From the NCBI GenBank assembly GCA_903901045.1, contig CAIUPP010000035.1:1-39602 (forward strand): DNA of 39,602 bases. The letters are read 5' to 3'. Below, in pieces: positions 1-9,200 of this stretch. The DNA is from an uncultured Planctomycetota bacterium. GTDB lineage: Bacteria > Planctomycetota > Brocadiia > CAIUPP01. The notes beneath the pieces are model-generated. The model did no database searches, was not told the DNA's origin, and worked only from the letters and a program-made list of their open reading frames with translations. A program made the position numbers and the translations under genes. Position 1 is the stretch's first letter; each line of letters opens with the position of its first letter.

Positions 1-20
1 ACTATGCGCAAGAAGCCGCC

Positions 21-375
21 CGTTCGGTACTCCTATTGACCTTTGCGTAACAAATGGAAATGCCCGATGGCCGGAAAGGGCCTGAAAACATAGCCGTTTC
101 TTGTCTTGTGCGATTCCATTACTTCTGCAATCCTCAATAATAGGAGTCGAACCACCAAAAAACGGCGTCGTCACGACCCCTCGCTGCGTAACGACCGTTG
201 AACTGACAACCAGGCAGGGGGTGGTTGTCAGTTATCGGAGAAAGAGAGAGAAAAGGGGCCGAGAGTGGGGATAGGTTGGGGCACCTGGTTGCCGGATCGT
301 GCAACGGCGCGCGCTGCGGGAATTCCGGAACCCTTGCGATTATTGGCCCATAACGCGCATGGCCCGCCAGCGTGT
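21..375 (+). ncRNA. Structured repeat family A, copy 1 (candidate RNA)
   Basis: The region is non-coding and matches 14451-14713 closely, especially over 145-300. Helices seen: ACTCCTATT at 29-37 with AATAGGAGT at 139-147; AACGG plus TCGT (161-171) with ACGACCGTT (191-199); a 12-bp hairpin AACTGACAACCA at 201-212 with TGGTTGTCAGTT at 222-233; and GCG/TTAT (336-343) with ATAA/CGC (350-356). The first helix encloses about 100 nt here but only 3 nt in the other copy. Base changes between copies keep the helices paired, which points to a structured RNA rather than protein. Strand and ends are uncertain. The rest up to 571 shows nothing else I can name beyond a weak match near 410-430 to the tail of copy 2. 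Confidence 0.5.
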
Positions 376-571
376 GCTGAAGAGCCTTTTCGCGTCGAGG
401 AGTTTGTTCTCCGGTTGACTGGCGAAACTCTCATGGACTCCGGCAAGCCACGTCAGTATCTAGCCTTATAGTAATTGTTTACGACAATACCAAAGTTGTC
501 CACAATGTTGAAAGTTTCTGATTACAGCAGAGTTCCCTCTAGGACTACAGGTTGACGTCACCAGAAAATGC

Positions 572-600
572 TTGACGGCATTCTTAGAAGTCGCTACACT
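572..600 (+). promoter_or_regulatory. Sigma70-type promoter of the first operon
   Basis: TTGACG (572-577) and TACACT (595-600) are separated by exactly 17 nt. The -10 box lies inside the left arm of the palindrome at 596-620. The promoter precedes the regulator start at 653 by about 50 nt and probably reads the whole plus-strand run to 14364, because no terminator stronger than the internal hairpin at 3229 is visible before 14366. Confidence 0.7.
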
Positions 601-620
601 GTATCCGTTGGATACAGTGT
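596..620. promoter_or_regulatory. Perfect 11-bp palindromic operator
   Basis: Arms ACACTGTATCC and GGATACAGTGT are perfect inverted repeats around a 3-nt spacer GTT. The site overlaps the -10 box and the expected transcription start, the classic position for a repressor. The adjacent GntR-LacI fusion regulator (653-1783) is the obvious ligand-responsive binder, so autorepression is inferred. Confidence 0.75.
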
Positions 621-652
621 GCGGGTTTTGGCCGTCTGAGGATGCTTCAGCA

Positions 653-1783
653 ATGAGTAAAGTGAGCACTTTCCGAGATGCAAGCCAGAACTCCTCCCAA
701 CGCGTTGCAGAAGAGCTTCGGCATGCGCTGGCGGAGGGGAGGCCCTACCCGCATGGGCAATTACCTTCGCACCGCGAACTTTGCCGCCAGCACCGTGTTG
801 GCGTCAATACCTTGAGGAAAGCGCTTGACATTCTCGAACAAGAAGGAGTGCTCTACCGCGTTGAGCGCGGCGGCACGTTTCTTTCCACGACGTTGCCTCG
901 CCCCGCCATCTCTGCTACCGGCGCTTCTCTGAAATGCATCAACTTCCTGGAACAGTATCCGCCCCTCTGGACGTGGTTGAAAACGGACTACCTTGCCGGG
1001 TACACCGATGCGCTGGATCATGTGGACATTAAGATGCGTTTCGTTCCCTGTCCCCGGACTGTGACAAATTTCACAAGCCTCATTCTGGACCGGCTCGACT
1101 TGAAGGAGCAGGGGTGCGTGCTGGTGAACGTGGCGCCGCCGCGCCTGCTGGAGTGGCTGAGGGGACAGAATATTCCGTTCGTCGTTCAATATTTCACTGC
1201 TTACGAGCGGACCGACCTGCCGGAGCACCATAGCGTTTATGTCAACAAGACAGGAGCCGCGGCGGACGCCGTGCGCCATCTTCTGGAATTGGGGCATCGG
1301 CGAATCGGGTATGCAGGCCCCTTGCACCCGGGACAGGGTGTTGTGGGGCTGTATGAGGGCTATCGCGCCGCGTTGCAGTGCGCTGGGCTGGGCCAGACGC
1401 GGGTGAGCATTGTGGCCGAGGTCAATACCGACGACGTGTCGGCCGCGATGGGGCAGGCAACCGAATATCTCAGGCAACCGAATTGCCCAACGGCCATATT
1501 CGCCGGGACCGACGCGGTGGGGATTGCTCTTCTGCGGGCGGCCCAGTCACTCGGAATTGCCGTGCCGCGACAGTTGAGCGTGGTGGGTTTCAATGACCAA
1601 CCGGAAGCTGCCGCGAGCGTTCCTCCGCTGACTACCATGGCGGGCCCGCGCCGGCTGCTGGCTCGGACGGCGGTTGAGACGCTTCTGTCTGCCGCTGAAG
1701 GAAAGTTCGATTCGTTTCAGACGAAGATTCTGAACTGTCGGCTGGTCATGCGGCAGAGTACGGCGGCTCCGGAGAAAACGTAA
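653..1783 (+). CDS. GntR-LacI fusion transcriptional regulator
   Basis: The 376-residue protein has an N-terminal GntR-type winged helix (roughly residues 15-80, with the LPSHRELCRQ and NTLRKALDILEQEGVLYR segments typical of GntR recognition and wing elements). It is fused to a LacI/periplasmic-binding-protein effector domain (about 95-365, with LGHRRIGYAGP and VVGFNDQPEAA). This is the AraR-like architecture, in which a sugar relieves repression. ATG 653 was chosen because the longer frame would start inside the promoter; TGAGGA upstream is a fair ribosome site. The palindrome at 596-620 is probably its operator. It heads a seven-gene plus-strand run of secreted carbohydrate-active proteins, so a local glycan-derived inducer is likely. 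The sugar cannot be named. Confidence 0.9.
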   Translation: MSKVSTFRDASQNSSQRVAEELRHALAEGRPYPHGQLPSHRELCRQHRVGVNTLRKALDILEQEGVLYRVERGGTFLSTTLPRPAISATGASLKCINFLEQYPPLWTWLKTDYLAGYTDALDHVDIKMRFVPCPRTVTNFTSLILDRLDLKEQGCVLVNVAPPRLLEWLRGQNIPFVVQYFTAYERTDLPEHHSVYVNKTGAAADAVRHLLELGHRRIGYAGPLHPGQGVVGLYEGYRAALQCAGLGQTRVSIVAEVNTDDVSAAMGQATEYLRQPNCPTAIFAGTDAVGIALLRAAQSLGIAVPRQLSVVGFNDQPEAAASVPPLTTMAGPRRLLARTAVETLLSAAEGKFDSFQTKILNCRLVMRQSTAAPEKT

Positions 1784-1871
1784 GTTGTCAGCGATCGTCA
1801 TCCGTTCTCGCCGGTTTGGCGGACGTGCAGGCTCCTGATGGGTTAGGAAGGTTTTATTAGGAGGGCGTGTT

Positions 1872-3215
1872 ATGGCGAATGGTCTGAGAAGGTGGTTGTC
1901 GGCGTTCACGTTGATCGAGCTGTTAGTGGTAATCGCCATCATCGCTATTCTGGCCGGGATGCTCCTGCCGGCGCTGGCGGCGGCAAGGGAGAAGGCCCGC
2001 CGGACCGCGTGTGTGAACAACCTGAAGCAAATTGGCCTTGCCTTGGAGAGTTATAACAGCGACTACTCCGGGTACCTGCCGAGCTGGGCGGGTTGGGCTG
2101 GACCGGACTTTGACGTGTGTCTGCCGAACAAAACGGCCTGCGACGAAGCCGCCTCCCTCTACCACACGGCGGCCGGCGACTGCTGGAAGCTGAAATGGGC
2201 TCCTTTGGGGATGGCCGGGTCCATGTTCACAAACAAGCCCGGCGATGCGGCGATTCGCGTGGACGGTGGAGCGTTCGCCAGCACGCTGCGCAACGCGACG
2301 TTCAATGCCAGTTACCGTTGCATCGGCTGGGCGGTGAAGACCAGCGGTTCAACGGCGGCCGCGTGGAATCCCGGACTGCTCAACCAGGCGCCGGTGGGAA
2401 TCGGGTTTCTGCTGACCGCGGGATATCTTCCGGACGCCAAGACCTACTTCTGTCCCAGCGCGGACAACATGCTTGGGGACGCAGGCGATCTGGGCTACCA
2501 GGGCGTCACGCGGGTGGGCGATTTCCAGAAACTGGGCGGATTCGACGCCAAGTCCTTCCTCTATGGCGACCATCGGCTGTTCCCGTTCTACAACTCAACC
2601 TATCAGCACTACTACCGGATTACGCTCTCCCATTACAACTACCGCAACGTCCCCCTGGCCGTGGGGTCGAACAACTACGGAACCGTCTGGCATACGGCTC
2701 AGAATGGCACATTCAATCTGCCGGGCATCAAGCCGGCTATTAAGATGCGCATGAACCAACCGGCTTTCCGCACGGCGAAGGAATTGGGCAGCAGAGCGAT
2801 TGTGAGCGACACGTTCAGCAAGGGGGAGAAGTACGACGGCGCGGGTAACGATGTCAGCGCTTATAATGGGGTTGCCGATTGGGTGTCCGGACAGAAGGCC
2901 GTCGGCATGGGGATGCGGGCGCACCAGGTGGCCTACAACGTCCTTTATGGGGACGCGCACGTCAGTATGTACGGTGACCCCCAGATGCGCATTGCCTTCC
3001 ATCGTCAGGGACGCATGTATTACGGAACGCCCAAGAGCAGCACCGCGCCAAGCGATCCGGCCTATAACACAACTGGCTTTGGCCTCTCCACCAACCGTAT
3101 TCTGGCGGGCTTCATTGAGGGCATGGGCATTCAGAGTGACGACCTTTCCGGCACGGCGTATTCGGTGTGGCACGATTTTGACGTGTCCGCCAGCGTAGAC
3201 GTCAGCGCTCCATAG
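1872..3215 (+). CDS. Type II pseudopilin-like protein with HX9D C-terminal motif (first copy)
   Basis: The 447-residue protein starts with a short basic leader and the prepilin cleavage/methylation helix [19 protein letters not shown] (about residues 14-32), followed by [17 protein letters not shown] as in the large PVC and Planctomycetota pseudopilin families. The glutamate of FTLIE is the usual E5 residue after cleavage. The C-terminal region has YFCPSA, a HX9D motif ([11 protein letters not shown], with Ala where HX9DG proteins have Gly), MYGDPQ and a tail [11 protein letters not shown], all shared with the pseudopilins at 18457 and 34963. A strong AGGAGG site precedes ATG 1872. Expected to be inner-membrane inserted and cleaved by a prepilin peptidase encoded elsewhere; role in surface or periplasmic display is inferred. 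Confidence 0.92.
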   Translation: MANGLRRWLSAFTLIELLVVIAIIAILAGMLLPALAAAREKARRTACVNNLKQIGLALESYNSDYSGYLPSWAGWAGPDFDVCLPNKTACDEAASLYHTAAGDCWKLKWAPLGMAGSMFTNKPGDAAIRVDGGAFASTLRNATFNASYRCIGWAVKTSGSTAAAWNPGLLNQAPVGIGFLLTAGYLPDAKTYFCPSADNMLGDAGDLGYQGVTRVGDFQKLGGFDAKSFLYGDHRLFPFYNSTYQHYYRITLSHYNYRNVPLAVGSNNYGTVWHTAQNGTFNLPGIKPAIKMRMNQPAFRTAKELGSRAIVSDTFSKGEKYDGAGNDVSAYNGVADWVSGQKAVGMGMRAHQVAYNVLYGDAHVSMYGDPQMRIAFHRQGRMYYGTPKSSTAPSDPAYNTTGFGLSTNRILAGFIEGMGIQSDDLSGTAYSVWHDFDVSASVDVSAP

Positions 3216-3228
3216 ATTGCATGGCGAC

Positions 3229-3261
3229 CGGGCCGGGGCGCCACGCAGGTTCCCCGGCCCG
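3229..3261 (+). terminator. Strong GC hairpin between pseudopilin and LamG gene (first copy)
   Basis: CGGGCCGGGG (3229-3238) pairs perfectly with CCCCGGCCCG (3252-3261), a 10-bp stem with a 13-nt loop, just after the pseudopilin stop. No clear T-run follows, so it may be a partial terminator, an attenuator or an mRNA 3'-end stabiliser. Equivalent hairpins sit at the same place in the other two units (19779-19804 and 34909-34940). The remaining bases to 3516 show no gene and no convincing promoter. Confidence 0.7.
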
Positions 3262-3516
3262 TCTTGCCCGGATGCGCCGCGAAGAGCGATATCGCGCCCC
3301 TGGTTCGTTCCATCGATGCCCGGTCCGGGCCACTCCAAAAAGAAAGTTGTGGTCAGGGACCATCCTTCAGCTTATGCTTCCAGTGGAAGGGGGACTCCAG
3401 TGCGCGTCAATTTCACTCGCCGGCGTCCCTTTAACTGCGTGCGCGCCCAGTCACTGTGAATGGCGGCGGGCGGTTTCGCTTCGCGTTTCGAAGAGGCCAT
3501 GAGTAGGAGAAAACGC

Positions 3517-6500
3517 ATGATCGGGAGAGGACGACAGACAGGGTGTGGCGTCGCGCTGTTATGCGTTCTGGCGTTCGCTTTCGGAGCCGTGCCGGCAATG
3601 GCCGAGACGGAAGTTCTTCCCGGAGTCATTGCCAATTGGAATCTGGACGCGGGGGACGGCAAGGTTGCGCCGGATGCGTCGGGCAAGGGACACACGCTGA
3701 CGCTCAATGGCGCAGTCTGGGCTGAAGGGCGTTTTGGCAAGGGGCTGACCTTCGCAGACAAGGCCTATGCCACAGTGCCGGGGTGGAAAGAGCCCGGGTT
3801 GGCCGAGCAGTTCTCCGTCGCCGCATGGGTCAAATTCAGCAAGCTCGGGCAGGGGCGGCAAAAGATCGTCTACTGCGGCGAGAACCAGCAACGCTGCGTG
3901 AATTTTTCGATGGGCAAGAACGAATACGCCGACAAGATAGAGTTCCGTTTCACCACAGGCGGGGAGATTCGTCAAATCACCTCGGCCACGATTCTGAAGG
4001 TCAACACGTGGTACCACGTGGCGGTCACGTACAACGGTTCGCATATGTGCATCTATATCAACGGCAAGGAAGACAGTTCCGGCAAGGCGGCCGGGAAGGC
4101 CGATGGCGATGTTCCGTTGTCCCTGGGGACGATCGGCGGCAGTGACTATTTCCAAGGCTCCATGGACGAGGTGCAGATTTACGGCCGGGCGTTGAGCGCC
4201 GCAGAGGTGGCTCAGATGGCAGGCAAGGCGCAGACGACGGGCGCGGCGGCGGAACCCGCCCCGGTCAGGAAGGTGCTTCTCACTCCGGGCGGGGCTGCCA
4301 CGGCGTTGCTGTTCGATTGCGGCCCGAAGGAGCAGCAGGCAGCGCCGGGATCAACGTCCCTGAGCGGCCAGGATACGTATTCGCCCGAACAGGGCTATGG
4401 TTGGATCAAGGAATGGGGCTTTGACGCGGCCACGGCGGGGACCGCTCCCAAGACCACGGTGTTGGGCTCCTCGACCACCGCGCGGGAGCATGTGGATGCC
4501 CAGCCGGAACAGAACGACGTCACCTTTCGCGCGGACGTCCCGAACGGCGTCTATGCCGTCACCATCTGGGTGGGCGACGCGTCGCCGCGGGAAGGACGCC
4601 TCGGCACGTGCGTTGCGACCAACGGTCGGGCCGTTCTCCCGCCCCCCGGCGTGGGGGGATGGGGCGTCGTGACCGAGCGCACGCTTCCCGCCGTGGTGGA
4701 GGATGGCGCGCTGCTGCTCAACTTCTACGTCGTGGGCAAAGGGGGCGCGGCGCGGCTGGCCGTTCTGGGCTTCAAGATCGAGCCGGTCACGGCCCCCGAA
4801 AAGGAGGGCGTGCTTCGAAAGAAATGGCTTGAGAGCGAGATGAAGGGGGAAAAACCGCGCGAAGTCAAGATAGGCGAACAAACCTTTATGGAAGTCGGGC
4901 GGCGCCGCGAGATACCTCTCGGCGCCCTGTCCGGATCCTGGCAGGGGCTGCCGCTGCTGGTATTCACTCGGTCCAATCCGGGCGATATTCTGGACTACAG
5001 CATTCCGCGCAAAGAGGAAGTGACGGAGCGGCTCGGCGCGTTCGCCGCCCCCGACGAAGACCAACCGCTCTGGTTTGGCATTCACGCGCTTCGCGACCTC
5101 AGAGATGTCCGCGTCGTCTGTTCCGACCTGAAGGGGGCCGCCGGGGAGATCCCGGCCCGGGAGGTGGAAATGTTCACCCAGACCACACGGCTGCGCTCCA
5201 TGTCGGACCGCCCGGGCAGTTCGGTCACTTTCGCGTCCGATCTGCTTGAACAGAACATGCCGATTGACGTGGCCAAGGGCCAAAGTCAGCCGATCTACCT
5301 TCGCATCCATGTCCCGTCGAGGACTGCAGCGGGGTTCTATTCGGGTGTTGTGACCCTTACTGCCGAGGACACCAAGCAGGTGGAACTGCCCCTGTCGCTT
5401 CGCGTCCTCCCAATCACGCTTCAGTCCCCGCAGGACAAGGTGTGGCACCTGGCGACCGATGGAACGCGCTGGACTTCCATGACGCAGCCCCAGTGGCGCG
5501 CGGAGATTGACGATATGGCCCGGCACGGCATCAACAGCCTGGAGGTGGGCTATCCTCCCTTCGGCGTCACTTATATTGAGCAAGGCGGACGGATCGTTGA
5601 CTCGGACCTGGGTGTTACCGGCGAGATTCTCCAATATGCGGCGCAACGCGGCATGAAAGGGCCCGTGATCGTCGGCGCCACCCCGGGCATCTTCTGGCGC
5701 TGCCGGGGATGGGGGATCGGCCAGAAGGGGGCCGCGACGCATGAATTCACCGCGGGCCAGGAGGGACGGGCGCTGCTCTTGAAACATGCCGATGCCGACG
5801 CCCGTTCCGGAGTGGACCAATTGATCGGCGCTTTGCTGCCGCCAGGGGAGACCGTCGGACTGGAGGTCCGTTACCAGGTCTTGGGCGGCGGATCGGCGAC
5901 CGCTGACCTGACCTTCTGGAAGACGCACAAGCGCGATGCCGTTGCGGAAGGACGAGTGACCGGGACGTTGAAGGCCGGTGAGGGATGGCAGACGTTCAGC
6001 GCCGTCACCCGCGTCCCGCAGGACGCTCTCTATGGCCGCGTCAGCATCTCATTTAGCGGAGGGCCGGGCTCTGTCCTCATTGACGAAGTCCGCCTGGTGC
6101 GCGAAGGGAAAACGGTCAACCAGATTATCAACCCCGGCTTCGAGCGCGACCTGGACATCCCCTCTGAGACGGCCGAGGAATGGCCGGAGTTGTTCGCGCG
6201 CGATTTTGTCGATGCGATCCGCGCCCTCGGGCGCGGGGTGGAGCGGGTGGGATCGAAGGCCTGGATTGAGGGGACCGACGAGGCCAGCGGAACGCTGCGC
6301 GAAGTGAACGAAATGCGCGGCGCTCACGCCTCCGGCTTGCCGACCTACTGCAACCTCAATCCTGCGGCTATCGGCAAGATGGGCAAGGACCTCGACACGA
6401 TTTGTCTCTATTCGAGCTTTCTGGGCACGGAGGAGAATTGCGGCAATCTCCTGACCACCTACCACAGTCGGAACCAGAAGTTGTTCTTCATCGCCTCCGG

Positions 6501-8274
6501 CGCATACGTGGGGCAGGAATTCGATTTCATGCCCAATCGCCACAGCGTGGGGCTCTGCTTCTGGAAGAGCAAGGCGGATGGCACGCACGTCTGGACCTAC
6601 CAGCGGCCCAGCGGCGACCCCTTCAATGATCTGGACGGAGGCGTTAAGGACTACTGCATGGTCCTGCCGCCCCGCGCGCCGGGAGGCAAGCCGGTGCCGA
6701 CGCTGGGCTGGGAAGGCATTCGCGAGGGATGGCGGGACTTCAAGTATGTCTATACGCTGGAGCAGTCCGTGGCGCAGGCGGAGAAGGATGGCCGCGCGGA
6801 GGCCGCCGGCATGGGCCGCACCGTTCTGTCGTTTATCCGCGACACCGTGCCATGGTTTGACCAGTCCGGCGGCGTGGGCTACGACAATGCATCCGCCGAT
6901 CAGCTCCGGTGGCTTGCGGCGTGGGCGACGCTGGAAGTTCAGGAAGGCAAAGGGGCCGCGACCGCTTTCGTCGCGCCAGCCGGCGTGAAGCCGCTGGACG
7001 TCAAGTTCGCCTCCGCGCCTCCCGCGACGGCCGTGGCTCCGCTGCTTTGCGCCGTGACGGCGGAAGCCCCCGTGCTGGATGGACGGCTGGAGGATCCCCT
7101 CTGGGCCAAGGCGACAAAGATCGACGGGCTCAAGAGCTACCTGGACGCGAACGCGGCGGCGCGCCAGAAGACGGAGATTTTCCTCACCCATGACGCCGCG
7201 AATCTCTACATCGGCTTCCGCTGCTTTGAGCCGGCGATGGACCAGGTCAAGGCGACCGTTAAGGAACTCGATGGCAACGTCTTCGCCGATGACAGCATCG
7301 AACTCTTCCTCGATACCGCCAACGATGAGTTTAACTTCTTTCAACTGGCCTTCAATGTCGACGGCACGCGGTTTGATATGCGATGTGCCGGGGACAACAA
7401 CGCCGGAGCGAACGTCTTCGGAGCCAATTACGCGAAGCAGAAGGTTCGCGACGTGAAATGGAACGGCGAGTGGTCCGTGAAGACCAGCCGCCAGGCCGAC
7501 CGGTGGGAAGCGGAAGTGGTTCTTCCATTCAAGACCTTCGGACGCGAGAGCGACCTGTGGGGCATCAACCTCTGCCGAAATCGCAAGGCGGCCGAGCCGG
7601 AGACCTCCGCATGGCGGGCCTTTGGCTCCTTCCACCAACCGCAGAAATTCGGAAAGCTGCTCCTGACCGGGGCGCGCGGCGGGAAGTCGACGATCACGCA
7701 GGTCAGCCTGCCGCTCACCCGTTTCGGATTGAGCACAGCCGAGCTTCGTTTGAGCGGTGGCCAGGGACTCCAGGCGCGCACCGAGGTCACCAGTAAAAGC
7801 GGCCCGGCGCGGCGATTCGACGGCACTGCCGTAACGGAGGGCGTCGCTCGCCTGCCGTACAACCTGGATGAATCCGCGACGGCCCTCACCTATCTTATCG
7901 AAGAGAACGGCGCCGTACGGCACTGTATTCGGATGCCGGCGGAAGTTCCTTCGCCCATCGGCGTCATGCGCGGACAGAAGGTCCTTTCGACCGCCATGCC
8001 GCGCGGTGTGTTCCAGATGGCGATCCAGCTTTCCGAGCAGGAACAGACCCAGAGGCGCTTCCAGGTCACCCTGTCCGGTCCCGACGGCAAAGTCATTGAC
8101 CAGGCGGAATTGCCGCTGAGCGGCGCCGCTTGCTCGGTGTCGCTGAACCTCGACAAGTTCCCGCAGGGGACGTATGCGATGACGCTGGCACTGACGGGAC
8201 CGAAAGGCTCAACCCCGATTGAGCGACGCGAGGCCGTCGTTCTGGTTCCGCCGTTCCTGGCCGAGAAGAAGTAA
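3517..8274 (+). CDS. Giant secreted LamG / GH123-like (DUF4091) / CBM9-like protein
   Basis: The 1585-residue protein opens with a signal peptide ending AMA|ETE. ATG 3517 was chosen because AGGAG lies 7 nt upstream; in-frame ATGs at 3460 and 3499 lack such a site. Domains in order: LamG/concanavalin-like fold (about 36-235, NWNLDAGDGK to IYGRALSAAEVA); a beta-sandwich (about 264-425); a long GH123/DUF4091-like region (about 470-1145) ending in the family-typical WEGIREGWRDFKYVYTLE near 1064; and a CBM9-like domain (about 1174-1385, PVLDGRLEDPLWAKAT, ANLYIGFRCFEP, DSIELFLD). A beta-rich segment of about 150 residues (735-882, ending SVLIDEVRLV..NPGFER) appears to interrupt the barrel and looks like a CBM4/9-type module. 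Likely a secreted hexosaminidase-like or related glycosidase; substrate unknown. Confidence 0.85.
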   Translation: MIGRGRQTGCGVALLCVLAFAFGAVPAMAETEVLPGVIANWNLDAGDGKVAPDASGKGHTLTLNGAVWAEGRFGKGLTFADKAYATVPGWKEPGLAEQFSVAAWVKFSKLGQGRQKIVYCGENQQRCVNFSMGKNEYADKIEFRFTTGGEIRQITSATILKVNTWYHVAVTYNGSHMCIYINGKEDSSGKAAGKADGDVPLSLGTIGGSDYFQGSMDEVQIYGRALSAAEVAQMAGKAQTTGAAAEPAPVRKVLLTPGGAATALLFDCGPKEQQAAPGSTSLSGQDTYSPEQGYGWIKEWGFDAATAGTAPKTTVLGSSTTAREHVDAQPEQNDVTFRADVPNGVYAVTIWVGDASPREGRLGTCVATNGRAVLPPPGVGGWGVVTERTLPAVVEDGALLLNFYVVGKGGAARLAVLGFKIEPVTAPEKEGVLRKKWLESEMKGEKPREVKIGEQTFMEVGRRREIPLGALSGSWQGLPLLVFTRSNPGDILDYSIPRKEEVTERLGAFAAPDEDQPLWFGIHALRDLRDVRVVCSDLKGAAGEIPAREVEMFTQTTRLRSMSDRPGSSVTFASDLLEQNMPIDVAKGQSQPIYLRIHVPSRTAAGFYSGVVTLTAEDTKQVELPLSLRVLPITLQSPQDKVWHLATDGTRWTSMTQPQWRAEIDDMARHGINSLEVGYPPFGVTYIEQGGRIVDSDLGVTGEILQYAAQRGMKGPVIVGATPGIFWRCRGWGIGQKGAATHEFTAGQEGRALLLKHADADARSGVDQLIGALLPPGETVGLEVRYQVLGGGSATADLTFWKTHKRDAVAEGRVTGTLKAGEGWQTFSAVTRVPQDALYGRVSISFSGGPGSVLIDEVRLVREGKTVNQIINPGFERDLDIPSETAEEWPELFARDFVDAIRALGRGVERVGSKAWIEGTDEASGTLREVNEMRGAHASGLPTYCNLNPAAIGKMGKDLDTICLYSSFLGTEENCGNLLTTYHSRNQKLFFIASGAYVGQEFDFMPNRHSVGLCFWKSKADGTHVWTYQRPSGDPFNDLDGGVKDYCMVLPPRAPGGKPVPTLGWEGIREGWRDFKYVYTLEQSVAQAEKDGRAEAAGMGRTVLSFIRDTVPWFDQSGGVGYDNASADQLRWLAAWATLEVQEGKGAATAFVAPAGVKPLDVKFASAPPATAVAPLLCAVTAEAPVLDGRLEDPLWAKATKIDGLKSYLDANAAARQKTEIFLTHDAANLYIGFRCFEPAMDQVKATVKELDGNVFADDSIELFLDTANDEFNFFQLAFNVDGTRFDMRCAGDNNAGANVFGANYAKQKVRDVKWNGEWSVKTSRQADRWEAEVVLPFKTFGRESDLWGINLCRNRKAAEPETSAWRAFGSFHQPQKFGKLLLTGARGGKSTITQVSLPLTRFGLSTAELRLSGGQGLQARTEVTSKSGPARRFDGTAVTEGVARLPYNLDESATALTYLIEENGAVRHCIRMPAEVPSPIGVMRGQKVLSTAMPRGVFQMAIQLSEQEQTQRRFQVTLSGPDGKVIDQAELPLSGAACSVSLNLDKFPQGTYAMTLALTGPKGSTPIERREAVVLVPPFLAEKK

Positions 8275-8290
8275 CAGGAGAGGATTGAGA

Positions 8291-9091
8291 ATGGTTATTG
8301 ATACGCACACGCACGCAGCCCAGGGCTGGAATGAGGCGGACGTCCGCGAGCACTTCCAGGCGACGGGAGTCGCCAAGGTTCTTCTCTCGGCCGCGCCGAT
8401 GGACTTCTGGGGATCCGACTTGAACGAGGGCTGTGCGCGGCTCATCGAGTTGTTTCCGGACAAGGCCGTCGGGCTCATCGGCATTCACCCTCCTCAGATC
8501 GATCAATCCTTGCGGGATATTGACCAGTATCATCGCAAGGGTTTCATCGGGGTGAAGCTGATGCCGACGACGGGCTATTACCCCGACGATGAACGCTACC
8601 GGAAAGTATTCGAGGAAGTCAATGCGCGCCGAATGATCGTGTTGTCGCATTGCGGGTGGTGCGCCCCGGGCCTCAACAGGCCAGACTTGCCTCAATGCAC
8701 GCTGTACTCGCACCCATACCATCTGGAGCCTCTCATTCGTATCTTCCCGGAGACGGATTTCATCATGGCGCACGGCGGGGGACGGACGACCTTTCAGGAG
8801 GCGTTCGAGCTGGTGCAGTATCACGAGAATGCCTGGCTGGACACCTGCCCGGGTCATGGCACATGGATTTTGCAGAACGCGGGCGCATGGTTGAACGTCC
8901 TCAACTGGAGCCGGGTCCTCTTCGGGACCGACACGTGCTATGGGCGGCGGGGGTCCTTCGCCAACTTCAAGAAGGTGGAGGAATTCGTCAGATTGTGCCT
9001 TCCCTACGCCGGATTCCCCCAGCACGTTGAGGCCGTGATGGGCGTCAACGGGGCGCGGCTGCTCAAGAAGCATGGCGTCCTTCTTCCGTAA
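8291..9091 (+). CDS. Amidohydrolase family 2 metal-dependent hydrolase
   Basis: The 266-residue cytoplasmic TIM-barrel hydrolase has the metal motifs of the amidohydrolase-2 family: IDTHTH at the N-terminus (HxH), GVKLMP, VLSHCG, FIMAHGGGR and LFGTDT with the late aspartate. There is no signal peptide. ATG 8291 follows AGGAGAGG by 8 nt, 16 nt after the LamG gene stop, so the two are cotranscribed. Relatives hydrolyse lactones or act on sugar-acid or aromatic-acid breakdown products, so a sugar-lactone step is plausible but not shown. A decayed homologue of the same family lies at 29973-30345 in the minus-strand unit. Confidence 0.85.
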   Translation: MVIDTHTHAAQGWNEADVREHFQATGVAKVLLSAAPMDFWGSDLNEGCARLIELFPDKAVGLIGIHPPQIDQSLRDIDQYHRKGFIGVKLMPTTGYYPDDERYRKVFEEVNARRMIVLSHCGWCAPGLNRPDLPQCTLYSHPYHLEPLIRIFPETDFIMAHGGGRTTFQEAFELVQYHENAWLDTCPGHGTWILQNAGAWLNVLNWSRVLFGTDTCYGRRGSFANFKKVEEFVRLCLPYAGFPQHVEAVMGVNGARLLKKHGVLLP

Positions 9092-9200
9092 GGGAATACC
9101 TGTGCGAACAACTCGGTGCCTGCCCGGAACGGGGTATGGCGTGTTACTGCCCAGGTTGCTGGCGGTCAAATCGGCGGCGGAACTGCGCACACGCGCGCCC

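Noticed and set aside
4351-7923. Long minus-strand open frames opposite the first LamG gene (525 and 624 codons)
   Set aside because: Low-complexity Arg/Gly/Ala/Pro composition typical of antisense shadows in GC-rich coding DNA; the plus frame has a signal peptide and recognisable domains throughout.
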